Source of the DNA: Emydura subglobosa
Lineage: Eukaryota; Chordata; Testudines; Chelidae
Length of the DNA stretch: 64,000 nucleotides
Reading direction: 5' to 3'
NCBI GenBank assembly: GCA_007922225.1
Contig: ML679958.1
Location: 55,322,838-55,386,837 of the forward strand
Part shown: piece by piece, positions 1 through 11,120 of the stretch
Layout of the letters: the number at the start of each line of letters is the position of its first letter
Numbering within the stretch: the stretch's first letter is position 1
Translations under genes and position numbers: made by a program
Notes under the pieces: generated by a model
The model's input: the letters and a program-made list of their open reading frames with translations, nothing else
Databases searched by the model: none
What the model was told of the DNA's origin: nothing

Positions 1-299
1 TCAGCAGGGAGGCAGCCTCTGCACTGAACTCCTTCCGTCTGGCTGCAGTGGGGGGTGGCACTGCTGATGAAGCAGCCAGGACCTACCAGTCTTGAGAAGG
101 GGCAGGGCTCTAAAAATCAGTGCCTTTCAGTTTGGCCTGCATTTAACAGGCCACCCACCATGACTTAGCTGTCAGGCTATGTACTCCAGTGTGTGGTGAC
201 AGTCACTTGACTACATTAGTGCTTTGTGTGTGACATACTGTGAGTGATTTGTAGGTGTAAAATAGTGAATGTAAAAATGAGCACAGTAGCATCAAAATG

Positions 300-440
300 T
301 TTACTTTAAATATGTAGGGATTTGTAGTCCTTAATGGTGTGTGTGTCAATACATTTTTTATGAGTTGATAGACTGGTGGCCCTTCAGGGTTGTAAAAATG
401 ATATTTGTGGCCTTCGAGCCAAAAAGGTTGGGAACCACTG
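300..440 (+). mobile_element. possible 3' end of a hAT-type DNA transposon
   Basis: The stretch ends in GGTTGGGAACCACTG at 426-440, which looks like the terminal inverted repeat of non-autonomous hAT elements (the CAGTGGTTCCCAACC type). I could not find the matching 5' terminus or an 8-bp target duplication upstream, so the element is either truncated or starts before this window. Family assignment is inference from the terminus alone. Confidence 0.35.
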
Positions 441-672
441 CACTAAAGTGAATGGAAAAGCCCCCACACACATCAGCGACACCAGGATTTTACCAAGGGA
501 GTGCTAAAAGTCATATGCTGACTGGACCTTTTGTAGGCTTTAGGAACTAGGCTTCATTTGTCCTCTTCTCCTATCATTGGAAAACCCACACAAGAGCATC
601 AAGTTATCCCTCTTACCAGCACCCAATTAGTGACATTGTAAATCTTTTATAGCCTATCTTGCTAAAATGTAA

Positions 673-895
673 CTAGCCTGGCAAGGAGACTGGACTGGGA
701 ACCCATGGGCAAACTGGGATTGGCTGGGCAAGGAGAATGGACTGGAAGCCAGTGGATGGGTGGGAAACTAAGAACAGGTGAGGAGTTCAGGGAGACTGCG
801 GCTGGCTAGGCAAGGAGACTGGATGAGAAGCCAGATGAGTGGAGATTGGGTCTGGCTAGGTGAGGTAAAAGGGACTGGGATAAGGAGCCAGTGGT
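673..895. repeat. degenerate minisatellite, four units of about 47-82 bp
   Basis: A motif of the form CTGGCTAGGCAAGGAGACTG followed by a GAAGCCAG-like segment recurs at about 673, 720, 802 and 852. Spacings are about 47, 82 and 50 bp. The units have diverged by many substitutions, so this is an old tandem array. Apparent minus-strand open frames across it come from its purine-rich plus strand. Confidence 0.6.
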
Positions 896-1040
896 TTGGT
901 AGAGGCAGGACAGGGACAGAAACAGGTTAGAGGGGAGGAGGGAGAAGAGGACAAGTTTGCATGGCAGAAGATTCTGTGTCCACGGAAGCACATTTCCTTC
1001 CAGAGCATGGAATGAAACCAAGCTTGCAAGTCTCACCAAT

Positions 1041-2154
1041 CCTCTTCATCAGCAAATACATGTGAAATGTATCAGCTGATTCTTTCACTACTAGCATTGA
1101 AGATTACTTAATTAATTATTATTTTAACTAGTATAATGACAACACTCTGGGTGAAATTGCTAGCACTCGTCTGACTTCAGTGAATTTACATTGCCTCTTT
1201 AGTAAAAGTGAAACCAATTAATTGCAGGGCAGCATTTATTTGCTGAGAGTATGGGGGCAAAGGAACTCATTAAGCAGCCTTTGTGGTATGTGCTAGAAAC
1301 ACTTCCATTTGTCCCTTCCTTGAGTTTTTTATTATTATTTATTAATATATAAAATGTCATGAAACTTGTTTCTTTTGTCATAGCTGTTAGAGTAAGAAAA
1401 GACTTAGTAGATCATATTTGTCACATTAGCAGCACTTAAATAACTAATAAATAATAGTCCATCACACTGCCAGTGTAAGATTTTTCTCTATGGTACATTT
1501 ACTAGGTCTTTGTTCAGTCTTATTTGAATATCCTATGATTAATACAGAGTGGAGCCAGAAATCAATTGAATTACACCAGGAGTGAATTTGCCCCAATAAA
1601 TTTAAAATAGATAATCATCAGTTATCCTACTATCGCTGATGAACTGGGGTATATTGACGAATTAATCTTACATCATATACATGCTTTTAGGTTTTACTTC
1701 TATAAAAGCAAACTTGAAAATCTGAATGCTCTGAACCACCAGAGACAAATTTTAGCCTATAAGTAACAGCAATGCAGAGTTTTGTAATGGCAGACATTGG
1801 TATGACATGAATTTCTTTTAGAAAAATCTAAACTTTTTGCTGACATGAACATGTCTTGCATCTCCTTAGTTTCACTTAAACCTTTCAAAAGTAAAATTAT
1901 GTATATAGACTCATCTGCACAAAATATACTGAAGTAGCAATAAAAAGAAAAAAATTATTCTACAAATGGGCTTTTCCACAAACTCTCTCTCTCTGCTGTC
2001 ATCATTAACTGCAGTTCATGAAATATTCTGTGGTTTGTTGCGTTGGAAAAAATGAATATTGTGATTAAGATAGGTTTTACTTATGTGCATGGAAAACATT
2101 TCCTTGACAGGCATAGACAGTTTCAGGATGTTTCTTCAACATATGTTTGTCATT
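1041..2154. other. no recognisable feature
   Basis: AT-rich, apparently unique DNA. There is a short CT run near 1984. Short open frames here have no recognisable domain. I see no gene. Confidence 0.5.
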
Positions 2155-3175
2155 ATTATCGATCTAGTGCTACTGATACTACTGAAACCTGGTGGGATGA
2201 TTCGCATGACAGGAATGCTAAAATAAATTATTAAAAACTATTTAGGAAGGATTGAGTGGGCAAAGGGGGAAAGGGGTGGTACTCTATGTAAAAAATGATG
2301 TTACCTGTTTCTGAATCACTGACAGCTCAGAAGAAAATTGTCTGGATTGCTTCTGGATCAGAGTCCTAACAGATAAAGCTTAAGATGGGGTATTACTTTG
2401 TGTATGCTACAAACCACCAAATCACAATCATGAACAGGATGACCAGTTCCTTAAGCACTTAAAGTGTAGGGAAAAAAAGGCTGTGTGAGCATGGGAGCCT
2501 TACCTGAGTGACATGCTGGAGGTCTCATTCTACCAGTACTAAAACATCATCAGAATGTCCAGATATTATAGATGACAATTTTCTAAGTCAAAATGTATTG
2601 CATCCAACATGGGGGAATTCTATATTAGATCCTTGTCTTGACAGATAAAAGGAAATTGATCACAGAACTAAAAAATAATGGTAGTTTAGGCAGAAGTGAT
2701 CATGACTTGATCACATTTCTAATGTGCAAGCAAGTCCAAACCAGTAATATATATACACTTAGTTCTTTAAATGGTCCAGTGACACAAAGCTGAAAACAAT
2801 TGTAAGTCAAATCAGCAGGGAGGAATAATTTAATGAAAAAAACGTGAAGAATAATTGGGAATTGTTTAAGAACTTTACTATATACCCAAAAAGCCACAGT
2901 CAAGAAAGAAGGCTGTATTGAATAAAAAACTGACCTGATTTACACAGGAAGTGAAGGCAGCTATACAAAATTTTACTTATATATATATAAATGGAAGAAC
3001 AGGAAAGTCTATAGTAATGAATATAAATCATAAGCTAAGAACTTTAGAAAATTGATAAGAGAAGCCAAGGGACACAAGGAGAAATTTCTGGCCAGCAGAG
3101 TTAAGGACAATAAGAAGAACTTTTTAAAGTATATTAGGAGCAAAAATAATTCTAACAATGATATTCCCAGAGTGA
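2155..3175 (+). mobile_element. CR1 LINE, endonuclease-side part (5' piece of a split copy)
   Basis: The frame around 2185-2220 reads E-T-W-W-D-D-S-H-D, matching the start of the CR1 apurinic-type endonuclease domain. Downstream lie decayed CR1 landmarks: the 'gggcaaaggggga...ggtactctatgt' segment near 2255-2290, and the 'ggacaataagaagaactttttaaagtatattaggagcaaaaa' linker near 3105-3146 that precedes the reverse transcriptase. The frame is broken by many stops and indels. The copy resumes at about 4170 after an inserted element, so both pieces belong to one old CR1 insertion. The 5' limit is approximate. Confidence 0.75.
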
Positions 3176-4170
3176 GAGTTGTTTTGCATTCTTGGCATTG
3201 TCAAGTTTGTTCAAGATGATTGTTGGACTCCACCAATGGTGCGTCCTGTTCCTACTTCAGTTCATGATCTTCATGGACAGGATATCAAGGTGCAGCTGAA
3301 TTGGGGAGTGTATCCAGATGATGTTGTTCTTCTTGCTTCTTCAGACTGTGATCTCCGACACACACTTGAACGCTTCGCTGCCGAGTGTGAAGCGGCTGGG
3401 ATGAGAATCAGCACCTCCAAATCGGAGGTCATGGTTCTTTCCTGGACGAAAGTGGAGTGTTCTCTTCAGGTGAAGAGAGAGCAGCTGCCCTTAGTAGAAG
3501 AGTTTAAGTATCTAGGGGTCTTGTTCACAAGCGATGGTAGGCGGGAGCGTGAGATTGACTGGTGGATTAGTGTGGCGGTGACAGTGATGTGGGCACTGTA
3601 TCTATCCATGAAGCAGAAGCTAAGTTTTCAGATGAAGCTCTCAGTTTACAGGTCAGTCTATGTTCCCATCCTTACCTATGGTCATGAACTTTGGGTATTG
3701 ACTGCAAGGACGAGTTCACGGGTACAAATGGCGGAAATGAGGTTTCTCCGCAGGGTGGCTGGGCTGAATCTCTGAGATAGGGTGAGGAGCTCAGCTATTC
3801 GGGAGAGCCTGAGAGTAGAGCCACTACTCCTCCGGGTTGAGAGGAGTCAGCTGAGGTGGTTGGAGCACCTGATAAGGATGCCCCTGGTAGACTTCCTTTG
3901 GAACTATACTCGGCATGTCCCACTGGGAGCAGGCCCTGGGATTGACCCAGGACAAGATGGAGAATTATATCTCTCGACTGGCCTGGGAATGCCTGGGAAT
4001 CTCCCAGAAGGCACTGGAACCTACTGTGGAAGAAAGGGAGGTCTGGTCCTCCCTACTCTCCATGCTGCTGCCATGACCCTCACCAGAAAAAGCACCATAA
4101 AGAAAAAGAGAAAGAGAGATACAATGATATTGGTCCATTACTATATGGAAATGGTGGAATAATAATAATA
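3176..4170 (+). mobile_element. non-LTR retrotransposon 3' part nested inside the CR1
   Basis: This segment interrupts CR1 sequence on both sides and codes for the second half of a different non-LTR reverse transcriptase. It ends in a GAATAATAATAATAATG run at about 4158-4174, which could be its 3' tail. CR1 sequence ('gcaggaaaggcagaagtgttcaataaatatttctg') follows directly. The element is 5'-truncated. The protein resembles Rex-type or RTE-type elements of fishes and reptiles, but I cannot fix the clade without a search. Because it lies inside the CR1 it must be the younger insertion. Confidence 0.75.
3230..4160 (+). pseudogene. broken reverse transcriptase C-terminal half (Y-P-D-D motif)
   Basis: What is seen: the frame carries the RT catalytic box Y-P-D-D-V-V-L-L at 3311-3334, then S-K-S-E-V-M, then E-E-F-K-Y-L-G-V-L-F (the GYLG-like box), then a C-terminal region with L-T-Y-G-H-E-L-W and F-L-R-R-V-A-G. 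A TGA at 3773-3775 interrupts it. The same frame continues with D-R-V-R-S-S and L-R-W-L-E-H-L-I-R-M-P. Family knowledge suggests the stop replaces an Arg CGA codon, as expected for CpG decay. After about 3890 the expected proline/arginine-rich tail is out of frame. Role in a live element: target-primed cDNA synthesis. Both catalytic aspartates remain, but the fingers domain and 5' end are missing, so this copy is dead. Confidence 0.8.
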
Positions 4171-5790
4171 ATGCAGGAAAGGCAGAAGTGTTCAATAAAT
4201 ATTTCTGTTCTGTATTTGGGAAAATACAGATGATGTAATCATACCCACTGATGATTATAACACTCCCTCCATTCCACTAGTATCTCAGTAGGATGTTACA
4301 CAGCAGCTACTAAAGTTAGACATGTTTAAATCAACAGGTCCAGCTAACTGGCGTCCAAGAGTTTTAAAAGAACAAGCTGAGGTGCTTGCTGGACCATTAA
4401 TGTTAATTTTCAATAAGACTTGCAACACTGCTCCAAAAAGTTCTAAAATACTGGAAGATATTTTAAAATGGTAAATGGGATGACCCAAATAATAATAGGC
4501 CTGTCAGTCTGACATCAATCCCAGGCAAGATAATGGAGTAGCTAATTTGAGTCTTGATTAATAATTAGAGCAAGGTAATTTATTTAATGCAAATCAACAT
4601 AGCTTTGTGGAAAATAGATTCTGTCAAACTAACTGGATATTTTTTTTAATGAGATTACAAATATCTTTTTATTATGAGACTACAAGTAGTACAATGTAAT
4701 ATACTTAGACTTCTGTAAGGCATTTGACTTGGTACTGCAACATTTTGATTAAAAACTAGAATGATATAAAATTAACATGACACACATTAAATGGATTAAA
4801 AACTGGCCAATAAACTGGGAATCATCATCAAGTCAATATGTTTCCAGTGGGGTCCCACAGATATGAGCTCTCAGATCTATGCTGTTTAACATTTCTATCA
4901 ATGACCTGGAAGAAAACATAAAATCATCACTGATAAAGTTAGCAGATGACACAAACATTGGGGGAGTGGTAAATAATAAAGAGTACAGGTCACTGATACA
5001 GAGCCATCTGATTCACTTGATAAGATGGGCACAAGCAAATGTAAATCCACACATCTAAGAACAAAGAATATGTGCCATACTTACAGGATGGGAGACTTTA
5101 GTGTAGGAAGCAGTGACTCTGAAAAAGACTTGGGGGTTGTGATGTATAATCAGCTGAATATGAGCTCCCAATATGATACTGTGGCCAAAAGGGCTAATGC
5201 GATGCTGTGATGCTTAAACAGGGGAATCTCAAGTATGAGTAAAGAGGTTATTTTACTCCTGTATTTGGCACTGGTGAAACCATGACTGGAATTCTGTGTC
5301 TTGTTCTGGTGTCCACAATTCAAGAAGCATGTTGATACATTGGGAAGGGTTCAGAAAAGAGCCACAAGAATTGGAAAAAATGCCTTATAGTGATAGACTC
5401 AAGGAGCTCAATTTATTCTGCTTAACGAAGAGAAGATTAAGGGTTTGATCAACATTTATAACTACCTACGTGGGGAATGAATATATCATAATGGTCTCTT
5501 CAGTCTAGCAGAGAAAGGTATAACACTAACCAGCAGCTGAAAGTTGAAGCTAGAAAAATTCGGATAGCAAATAAGGTGTAAATTTTTGACTGGGAGAGTA
5601 ATTAACCATTGGAACAATTTGCCAAGAGTCATGGCGGATTCTCCATCACTGATAATTTTTAAATAAAGATTAGATGTTTTTCTAGAAAATATGCTGTAGG
5701 AATTATTTTGGGGAAGTTTGGCCTGTGTTATCCGGGAGGTCAAACTAACTGATCACAATGGGCCCTTCTGCTTTGGAGCCTATGAATAAT
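4171..5790 (+). mobile_element. CR1 LINE, reverse transcriptase and 3' end (3' piece of split copy)
   Basis: Continuous CR1 homology runs from the pre-RT linker through the RT domain to the 3' UTR. The RT box appears as A-D-D-T-N-I-G-G near 4941-4966. Later landmarks are 'aacaggggaatctc', 'gtatttggcactggtg', 'ccttatagtgatagactcaaggagctcaa' and the 3' end 'gatcacaatgggcccttctgctttggagcctatgaat'. The frame has many stops and indels. The long shared vocabulary with turtle and crocodile CR1 comes from memory, not alignment. There is no clean ATTCTATGAT tail here, only a decayed 'tatgaataataa'. Confidence 0.85.
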
Positions 5791-7420
5791 AAAGATTGAA
5801 TTTGAGAACTTAAACATCTCTTGGGCAGGAGGGAGCTAAAGTCTATAAATTATTTTCTCAAGGTAATTAGAATGAAAGTAAAAACTGGGAGCCTGCCAGT
5901 TCCACAGCTTTTTTTTACCTTTATAAAAAGTTCATTATCTGTGCACCTTTTATCAGCAAGGAACATGTATAGAGATATATAGCGCTCCAGTCTAAGTAAG
6001 CTGCTAATGAGGTGTACAGCATCTTGTCTGATGCCCCTACTAACAGAAACCAAAAAGAGAATACTCTGGCAACAGATATAGTAAAAATTAAGAATGTATT
6101 GTTCGTACTGGAGGATACTAATCCTTTGTAGGGTGACTGATGTAACTGTGTCAACTGACAGCCAACTTTGTACTGAATTGCTTGATGTATAAAAGGCAAT
6201 GATTCAGAGGCTGTCACTTAAAGTGCATTTGTTCTGAATGAACAGTAACATTCATCCACTTTATAACAAGGATCATGTTGTGAATAATATAAACATGTGC
6301 CAGATGAAGCAAGTCAGAAGTGAACATGTCAGTCAGAAGGATAAATGTGTTGATTTACTAAGTTCTATTGATTTTTTCCCCTAAGTGCAAGATAAAAAGC
6401 ATATGACAAGGATGTTCCCGTACCAAGTAACAAGAATTAAGATAAGTATCAGATCTGCAAAGAATGATCTCCAGCAGAGATAAGTTTAATGCAGCTCCTA
6501 CCACTCAGCTCGAGTGTGGAATCTTCTTGGATCAGTTGGTAAAGCTGGGCTGTCTTTGAACCAAATACATTCCATATCAAGTTCTGACTGCCATTGCGTG
6601 TAAACCAAAAGCATAGACAGAACAAATACAGGCATTGGATAGGGATTCCACCGGCAGAATAAGGATTGACATCTGATATTTAGAGTGCATTGTGCGTGGA
6701 AATATAATGTTTTAAACATATAGAAATTGGATGGAACCAATTTTTCAAATATATTGTAAAACTGGAAATAAAAGTAAACGATTAAAAATAATAATGAGTT
6801 GATGTGAACTGTATCCAGAGTCTTCCTTCTCTTATATATAGACACTAAAAGTGGGGGAAACTAATAGAAGTTTTCAAATAATTTCTAATGCTGATGCCAA
6901 AAGTTGTCAGTAAAATACAAGGAGATTTGGTTGAGTAATGGATCCCAAATCTGCATAACGTACTTCTCCTAACTGTCAATGAATTTGTATAATCTGAGTT
7001 TTTGACTGCATAAGAAAATATCAGAATTGAGCTTAAATGTCATAAATACGTCATCAATCTAAACTTGTGTTTGTTTGGTGATATCTTCAAAATGCTACTG
7101 ATGATAATTAAGGGTCATATTCTAGTCTGACACATGTAAAAGTAGAATTTGGCCCTGCTTTATTTGGCATTTCATTATTAAACAACTATGATTGTATTCA
7201 AAATAGTCACAACCCATATCTTCCCCTCCCCCCTTGCTAAACAAGATGATTCAATCCAGCTCTTAATGACCTACTAAGGCCCTGAGCTGGCAAACACAGA
7301 TGTGCTTAATTTTCCTCACATAAATGTAGTGTATTTAGTGAATTCTTATGCATGAAGTTATTCATGTGTGTAAGTACTGGAAGGATAGGGGCCTAAATTC
7401 TGAATTTTAATGTCCCTTGT
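5791..7420. other. no recognisable feature
   Basis: AT-rich, apparently unique sequence. The stretch 7100-7160 resembles the common sauropsid repeat with 'gtaaaagtagaatttggccct'. Minus-strand open frames at 5921-6217 and 6498-6845 show no domain and no codon pattern that I can defend. Confidence 0.45.
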
Positions 7421-7423
7421 GGT

Positions 7424-7444
7424 GTTTTTCTTTCCCATTCCCAG
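7424..7444 (+). promoter_or_regulatory. strong splice-acceptor-like site
   Basis: A pyrimidine tract (gtttttctttcccattccc) runs directly into CAG, with AG at 7443-7444, and an ATG begins two bases later. This is a textbook 3' splice site in form. Its use is unproven. Confidence 0.45.
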
Positions 7445-7445
7445 G

Positions 7446-7760
7446 ATGACTCAAGCTCCTACAGACTTCATAGAACCTACATACTTGCATGCTGATGTCA
7501 ACGTGAAAATATTCTATTCCATATTATTTACGGAGAACCAGCACACAGAACAGTATCAAGATTATGATTCTTCAGCTCTGGGTTGTGATAAAATCTAGGC
7601 ACTATTTAAATGGCTGGCTATGTTTTTCATGGTCCTCTCAGCAATTCTGGGAGGCATTATCGCTGTACTGGTCTCTACAGGAATCATACCTGCAAGTACT
7701 GTTGCCTATCTGGTGGCCCTCCTATCTGCCACCTTACAGTTTATCCTGTTTAAGCCTTAA
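7446..7760 (+). pseudogene. exon-like frame with one in-frame TAG and a C-terminal two-helix membrane hairpin
   Basis: From the ATG at 7446 the frame reads 50 codons (beginning M-T-Q-A-P-T-D-F-I-E-P), then TAG at 7596-7598. The same frame then continues for 53 codons to TAA at 7758-7760. The post-TAG part starts A-L-F-K-W-L-A-M-F-F and contains two hydrophobic stretches of about 20 residues separated by S-T-G-I-I-P-A-S-T, ending F-I-L-F-K-P. This has the form of a hairpin of two membrane helices with a short loop. An internal ATG at 7626 could start the hairpin alone. The N-terminal half is polar with several acidic residues. I recognise no family. It could be a last exon of a small membrane protein gene, a decayed exon or retrocopy, or chance. 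No introns, promoter or close poly(A) signal were identified. Confidence 0.35.
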
Positions 7761-7949
7761 TTTGGCACTCATAACATGTATATACCAATGTACATCTTCA
7801 AAGCACTGTACATACATTAAATTGCATGCCTACAAGATAAAAATAAGATGTGAAGGCATTTTAAATATACAGACCTGGAAGGGCCCAAGATAAAGTTTTT
7901 ATGTAATAGACAAACCTATTTGGTTGAGTGAGTCAAGGATTTATTTTCC

Positions 7950-8100
7950 CCATGAAAAATATTGATCGAACAGACAAAAATTTCATTTTCATAGAAGTGT
8001 TTCTACAAAAATATTTGGATTTTCTTTGAAAAATAAAAAATACAAAAAAATGTGTTGAAGACAAACATCTCCCACAGATGAAAAATTTCGACCAGCTCTA
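7950..8100 (-). mobile_element. possible MITE end with 'CTAGAGCTGGTC' terminus
   Basis: A region rich in aaaatttc ends in GAAAAATTTCGACCAGCTCTA at about 8080-8100. Its reverse complement begins TAGAGCTGGTC. The same terminus opens repeats at 35249 and, more decayed, at 46804. The other end of this copy is not clear. Confidence 0.4.
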
Positions 8101-9235
8101 TAGATCATTTTCAGAGGCATTTTGCATTTATTATTTTTAATTTATCTCTCAGCCCTTTACAGTGGGACTCATGGTAGCTAAGGCACCTGGTTTTATAGTT
8201 ATTATTGTAACATACTATATTCTAATGGGAGAATACAAAAACTAGTTGTCCCACCCCAAAAAATCTCCCAGCCATAATTATTCTGTAACATAAATCGCAT
8301 ACACATAATAAACAAAGGCATGGTGTGGTATAAAAGTTTTTTTTCTTTTAGGTTGACCTACTTATTTCACTCATAGATTTGCCACCAGTGAGTAATGTGA
8401 CCAACACAACTCCATTAAAACTTTTATAATACTCCACACCATCCTATATTCCCTATAGATAAAATCACCATGTAAAATTGTACTCAGTCAACCATGTAAC
8501 ACAAGTATCTTTTTAACTGTTGAATATCATTTGTCTTTTTCACTGATGATGATGTCATCATCATCCACAAGAATGATAAATTGAGAGTATATGGATTGCC
8601 TGTGGGGGGGTATGATTTCCTTTAAATTTTGCAAGGCCAGTGTGTGTGTATGTACACATTTTTTCCACTTCTCCTCTTCTTTATATTTTCTCTGTAAAAA
8701 TCCTATAAAGTTTAAAGTTTAAAGAAAGAAATAGTCCCTTTCCAATGCATTTATTTCTTGAGGAATATATTGCGCAGATTTTGAGTATCTATTTTAGATG
8801 AACTAATTATTGACTTGTATCTAGAAGCAGAGCAGAAGGCAAGGTAAAAGAGGACAATGACAGGGCTAGATTGTGTCATTCATGGGAGATTCCTTGTACT
8901 GATCAATGTGTGAAGTCCACTCAAGAATGCTTTAGATTTGCCTTTGAAACAGGGATCAAGCTGGGTCAACGATACAAGTCTTTTGTGTTAAATATTCCTT
9001 TTTTCTGTAGCCTCAGTACAACTTGTGAGCTGTCTTCGACCCCAACTACAGTAGTATGTGCTTTCAAATGAGGATTGTATTTAAGCAGTAGTCACTTTAT
9101 TCCATTTTTATTGTGTTTCTCCATAATTCAGGATTCAGCAACGTAATGATAGTAGAATATTTTAAAGCATTTACTCCTAATTGCCCTTACCTCATACAAC
9201 TAGTCCTTAGTCTGCAAAATTCCTTTATCTGTGGG
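8101..9235. other. no recognisable feature
   Basis: Apart from the short palindrome at 8545-8565 and a GT run near 8640, the DNA looks unique and non-coding. The 66-codon frame at 8871-9071 has no recognisable motif. Confidence 0.45.
8545..8565. repeat. perfect 10-bp palindrome with 1-nt loop
   Basis: GATGATGATG, t, CATCATCATC. A trinucleotide run forms a perfect inverted repeat. Most likely it is a simple-sequence by-product with no function. Confidence 0.6.
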
Positions 9236-9239
9236 TCCC

Positions 9240-9345
9240 GTACTTCAGCTAACAGACCTGGATAGCACTTAGAGAGACAAAGTGGGTGAGGTAATATCTT
9301 GTCTCTAATATCCTGGGACCAACAAGACTACAATAACACTATGTA
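9240..9345. repeat. copy of the 'GGTGGGTGAGG' palindromic repeat, centre deleted
   Basis: It contains 'gagagacaaagtgggtgaggtaatatct', followed at once by 'tgtctctaatatcctgggaccaacaagactacaataacac'. These are the outer parts of the two arms seen in fuller form at 13440-13630 and 23030-23225. The inner part ('ggaccaacttctgttggtgag...') is missing here, so this copy has lost its centre. Confidence 0.6.
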
Positions 9346-9661
9346 CAACACTAGACAGTGCTTGTAATTCAAGTGACTTTTACCGTAGGGTTTTGACAAT
9401 GCATGCACTCTTAAAATAATATCCTGAGATAATTGACACACCTTCCATTTTTTCTTCAAATAACAATCATGTTTACTGCGATGTATCTGAAGAGCCCCTC
9501 TAAACATTGGACCACTTGAGGAAGCATTGTGCCAGCATAGATTTTGCTGGCTTTTCTTTTCCTAAATTGCATTATTTTCATAAGTTGTTGTCTGGTAGAT
9601 GGGTATGTCTGACCATCGCACACAAGTTTATATTCTTCTCTCACACTGGTATTACAGCAGA

Positions 9662-9776
9662 GGAAAATGAGGGTGAAATCACAATCGGGCCCATGCAATT
9701 GAAGCCTGGGTGCTAAAATCTTTCCAAAAGGTTCACTGAAATATGGACACACATTTAGAATCTCCCTCCATTTTTA
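9662..9776 (+). repeat. 115-bp dispersed repeat, copy A
   Basis: This matches 15203-15317 over the same 115 positions, without gaps and with about ten substitutions by eye. The flanks do not match. A minus-strand frame of 98 codons across it (9456-9752) is not supported as coding: the differences from copy B change amino acids freely. Confidence 0.7.
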
Positions 9777-10920
9777 GATTAGATAATCAAGTAGTATTTC
9801 AATTCCCTCTCTTCCCCCCCAAAATACAAGCAGTCAGCAGCATAGAACACAGTAGTGGATTTTTTTTAATGGATTGATTTTGCAGAGTAAATTATAAACC
9901 ACACTCCAGAACCTGTGAGTACCCACTAAAATACCCTCTCACTGGGAAGTCAACTCTCCATCATCATTTTTGGAGACACTAGAGTGATGTTCATTGTACA
10001 TTTTCATGCAGTGCCTGTTGACAGCATCTGCTGGAGGCAGGAAGCTATTCTTGTAAACCAAATACCATAACCCCTCAAAAACTGTCATAAGTGTAATAAA
10101 ATAAACAATAAAACAAACATTTCAAAATAAAACTGGTGTTCTGCTTAACATCAGAGCTTGGGAGGCCAGAGGTACTTGTATCTTCAAGGATGCTCTAGAA
10201 TTTGAGAGTATCTTGAAGAAATTTAGAGTACAAAATCATTTACTGAGTGTGAAAGGCAACACTCCAGAAGATCTCGGTTAAGACAGTTTTCTAGGACTCA
10301 TTCAAGCCCATACAAAGAAGAGTTGACTTAATTTTTCTTTTGTAACTGAAGTCTAATAGGATCTCAGTTAGAGAATAACTATTTTCATCAGTCAGTATGT
10401 AATCAGCACCAAAAGCATGTTTGGCACTGTGCAAACATGTAACAACTCAATGACCTTCCTCATGGGATCTAGATCAGACACAGAGAAAATACTCAGATGC
10501 TCATAATACTCTGGGAGACGGTGCAAGCTGAAGACAATGCAAACATATTGCAGTGGTCATTGTTCAAATATTTCATTAAAAAGATGTGTTTAAAAGAAGG
10601 ATTTGAAGAAGGGATTGTCTGGTTAATGAGAAGAGGTAAGAGCTAGATTCTCCTCCAGACTGGGCTACATTTTCCCCTGCTGATTACAGAAAAAAGGCAG
10701 GGAGGGACATCAGGGAATTATTTACAGCTCCCTGATTCTCAGAGCTGGTTCAATCCCCAACAGCTGCTGGGCTGTTCTAGTTTATGCAACTGGCACTGGA
10801 ACCATAACATGTCCTGCACCAGTGAAGGGTAGGTATAGTGGAGTTCCAACCTGAACTGTCTATACCCCTCACACTCTCTGACTCATGTATTTATGTGCCC
10901 CCATCCCCATTCTGTAGTAG
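9777..10920. other. no recognisable feature
   Basis: Unique-looking sequence. The segment 10645-10690 has a faint 'agattctcctccagactgggctacattt' resemblance to a common sauropsid repeat. No gene is seen. Confidence 0.4.
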
Positions 10921-10924
10921 CTGA

Positions 10925-11120
10925 GCACCTCAGTCTTCAATGTATTTATCTTCACAACACCCCTGTGAGATACGGCAGAGCTATTACCCCATTTTACAGA
11001 TGAGGAACTAAGGTGCAGAGACTAAATGACTTGCCCAAGGTCAGCCAGGAAGCTTGTGGCAGACCTGGGAATCAGAAGTCTCTCCCATTGCAGGCTAGCA
11101 CCCTAAACACAAGACCATCC
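10925..11120 (-). mobile_element. MIR / CORE-SINE
   Basis: The plus strand reads 'attaccccattttacagatgaggaactaaggtgcagagactaaatgacttgcccaaggtcagccaggaag'. This is the reverse complement of the conserved MIR body ('...ccttgggcaagt...cctcatctgtaaaatggg...'). MIRs are tRNA-derived SINEs mobilised by L2-type LINEs and are very old. The frame at 11013-11303 crosses it and is an artefact. Confidence 0.85.

Noticed and set aside
8545..8565. Transcription terminator-like hairpin
   Set aside because: A trinucleotide-repeat palindrome in AT-rich vertebrate DNA. No transcript context.
9456..9752. 98-codon minus-strand frame over the 115-bp repeat
   Set aside because: The partner copy at 15203-15317 differs mostly by amino-acid-changing substitutions and its frame is not maintained beyond the repeat.
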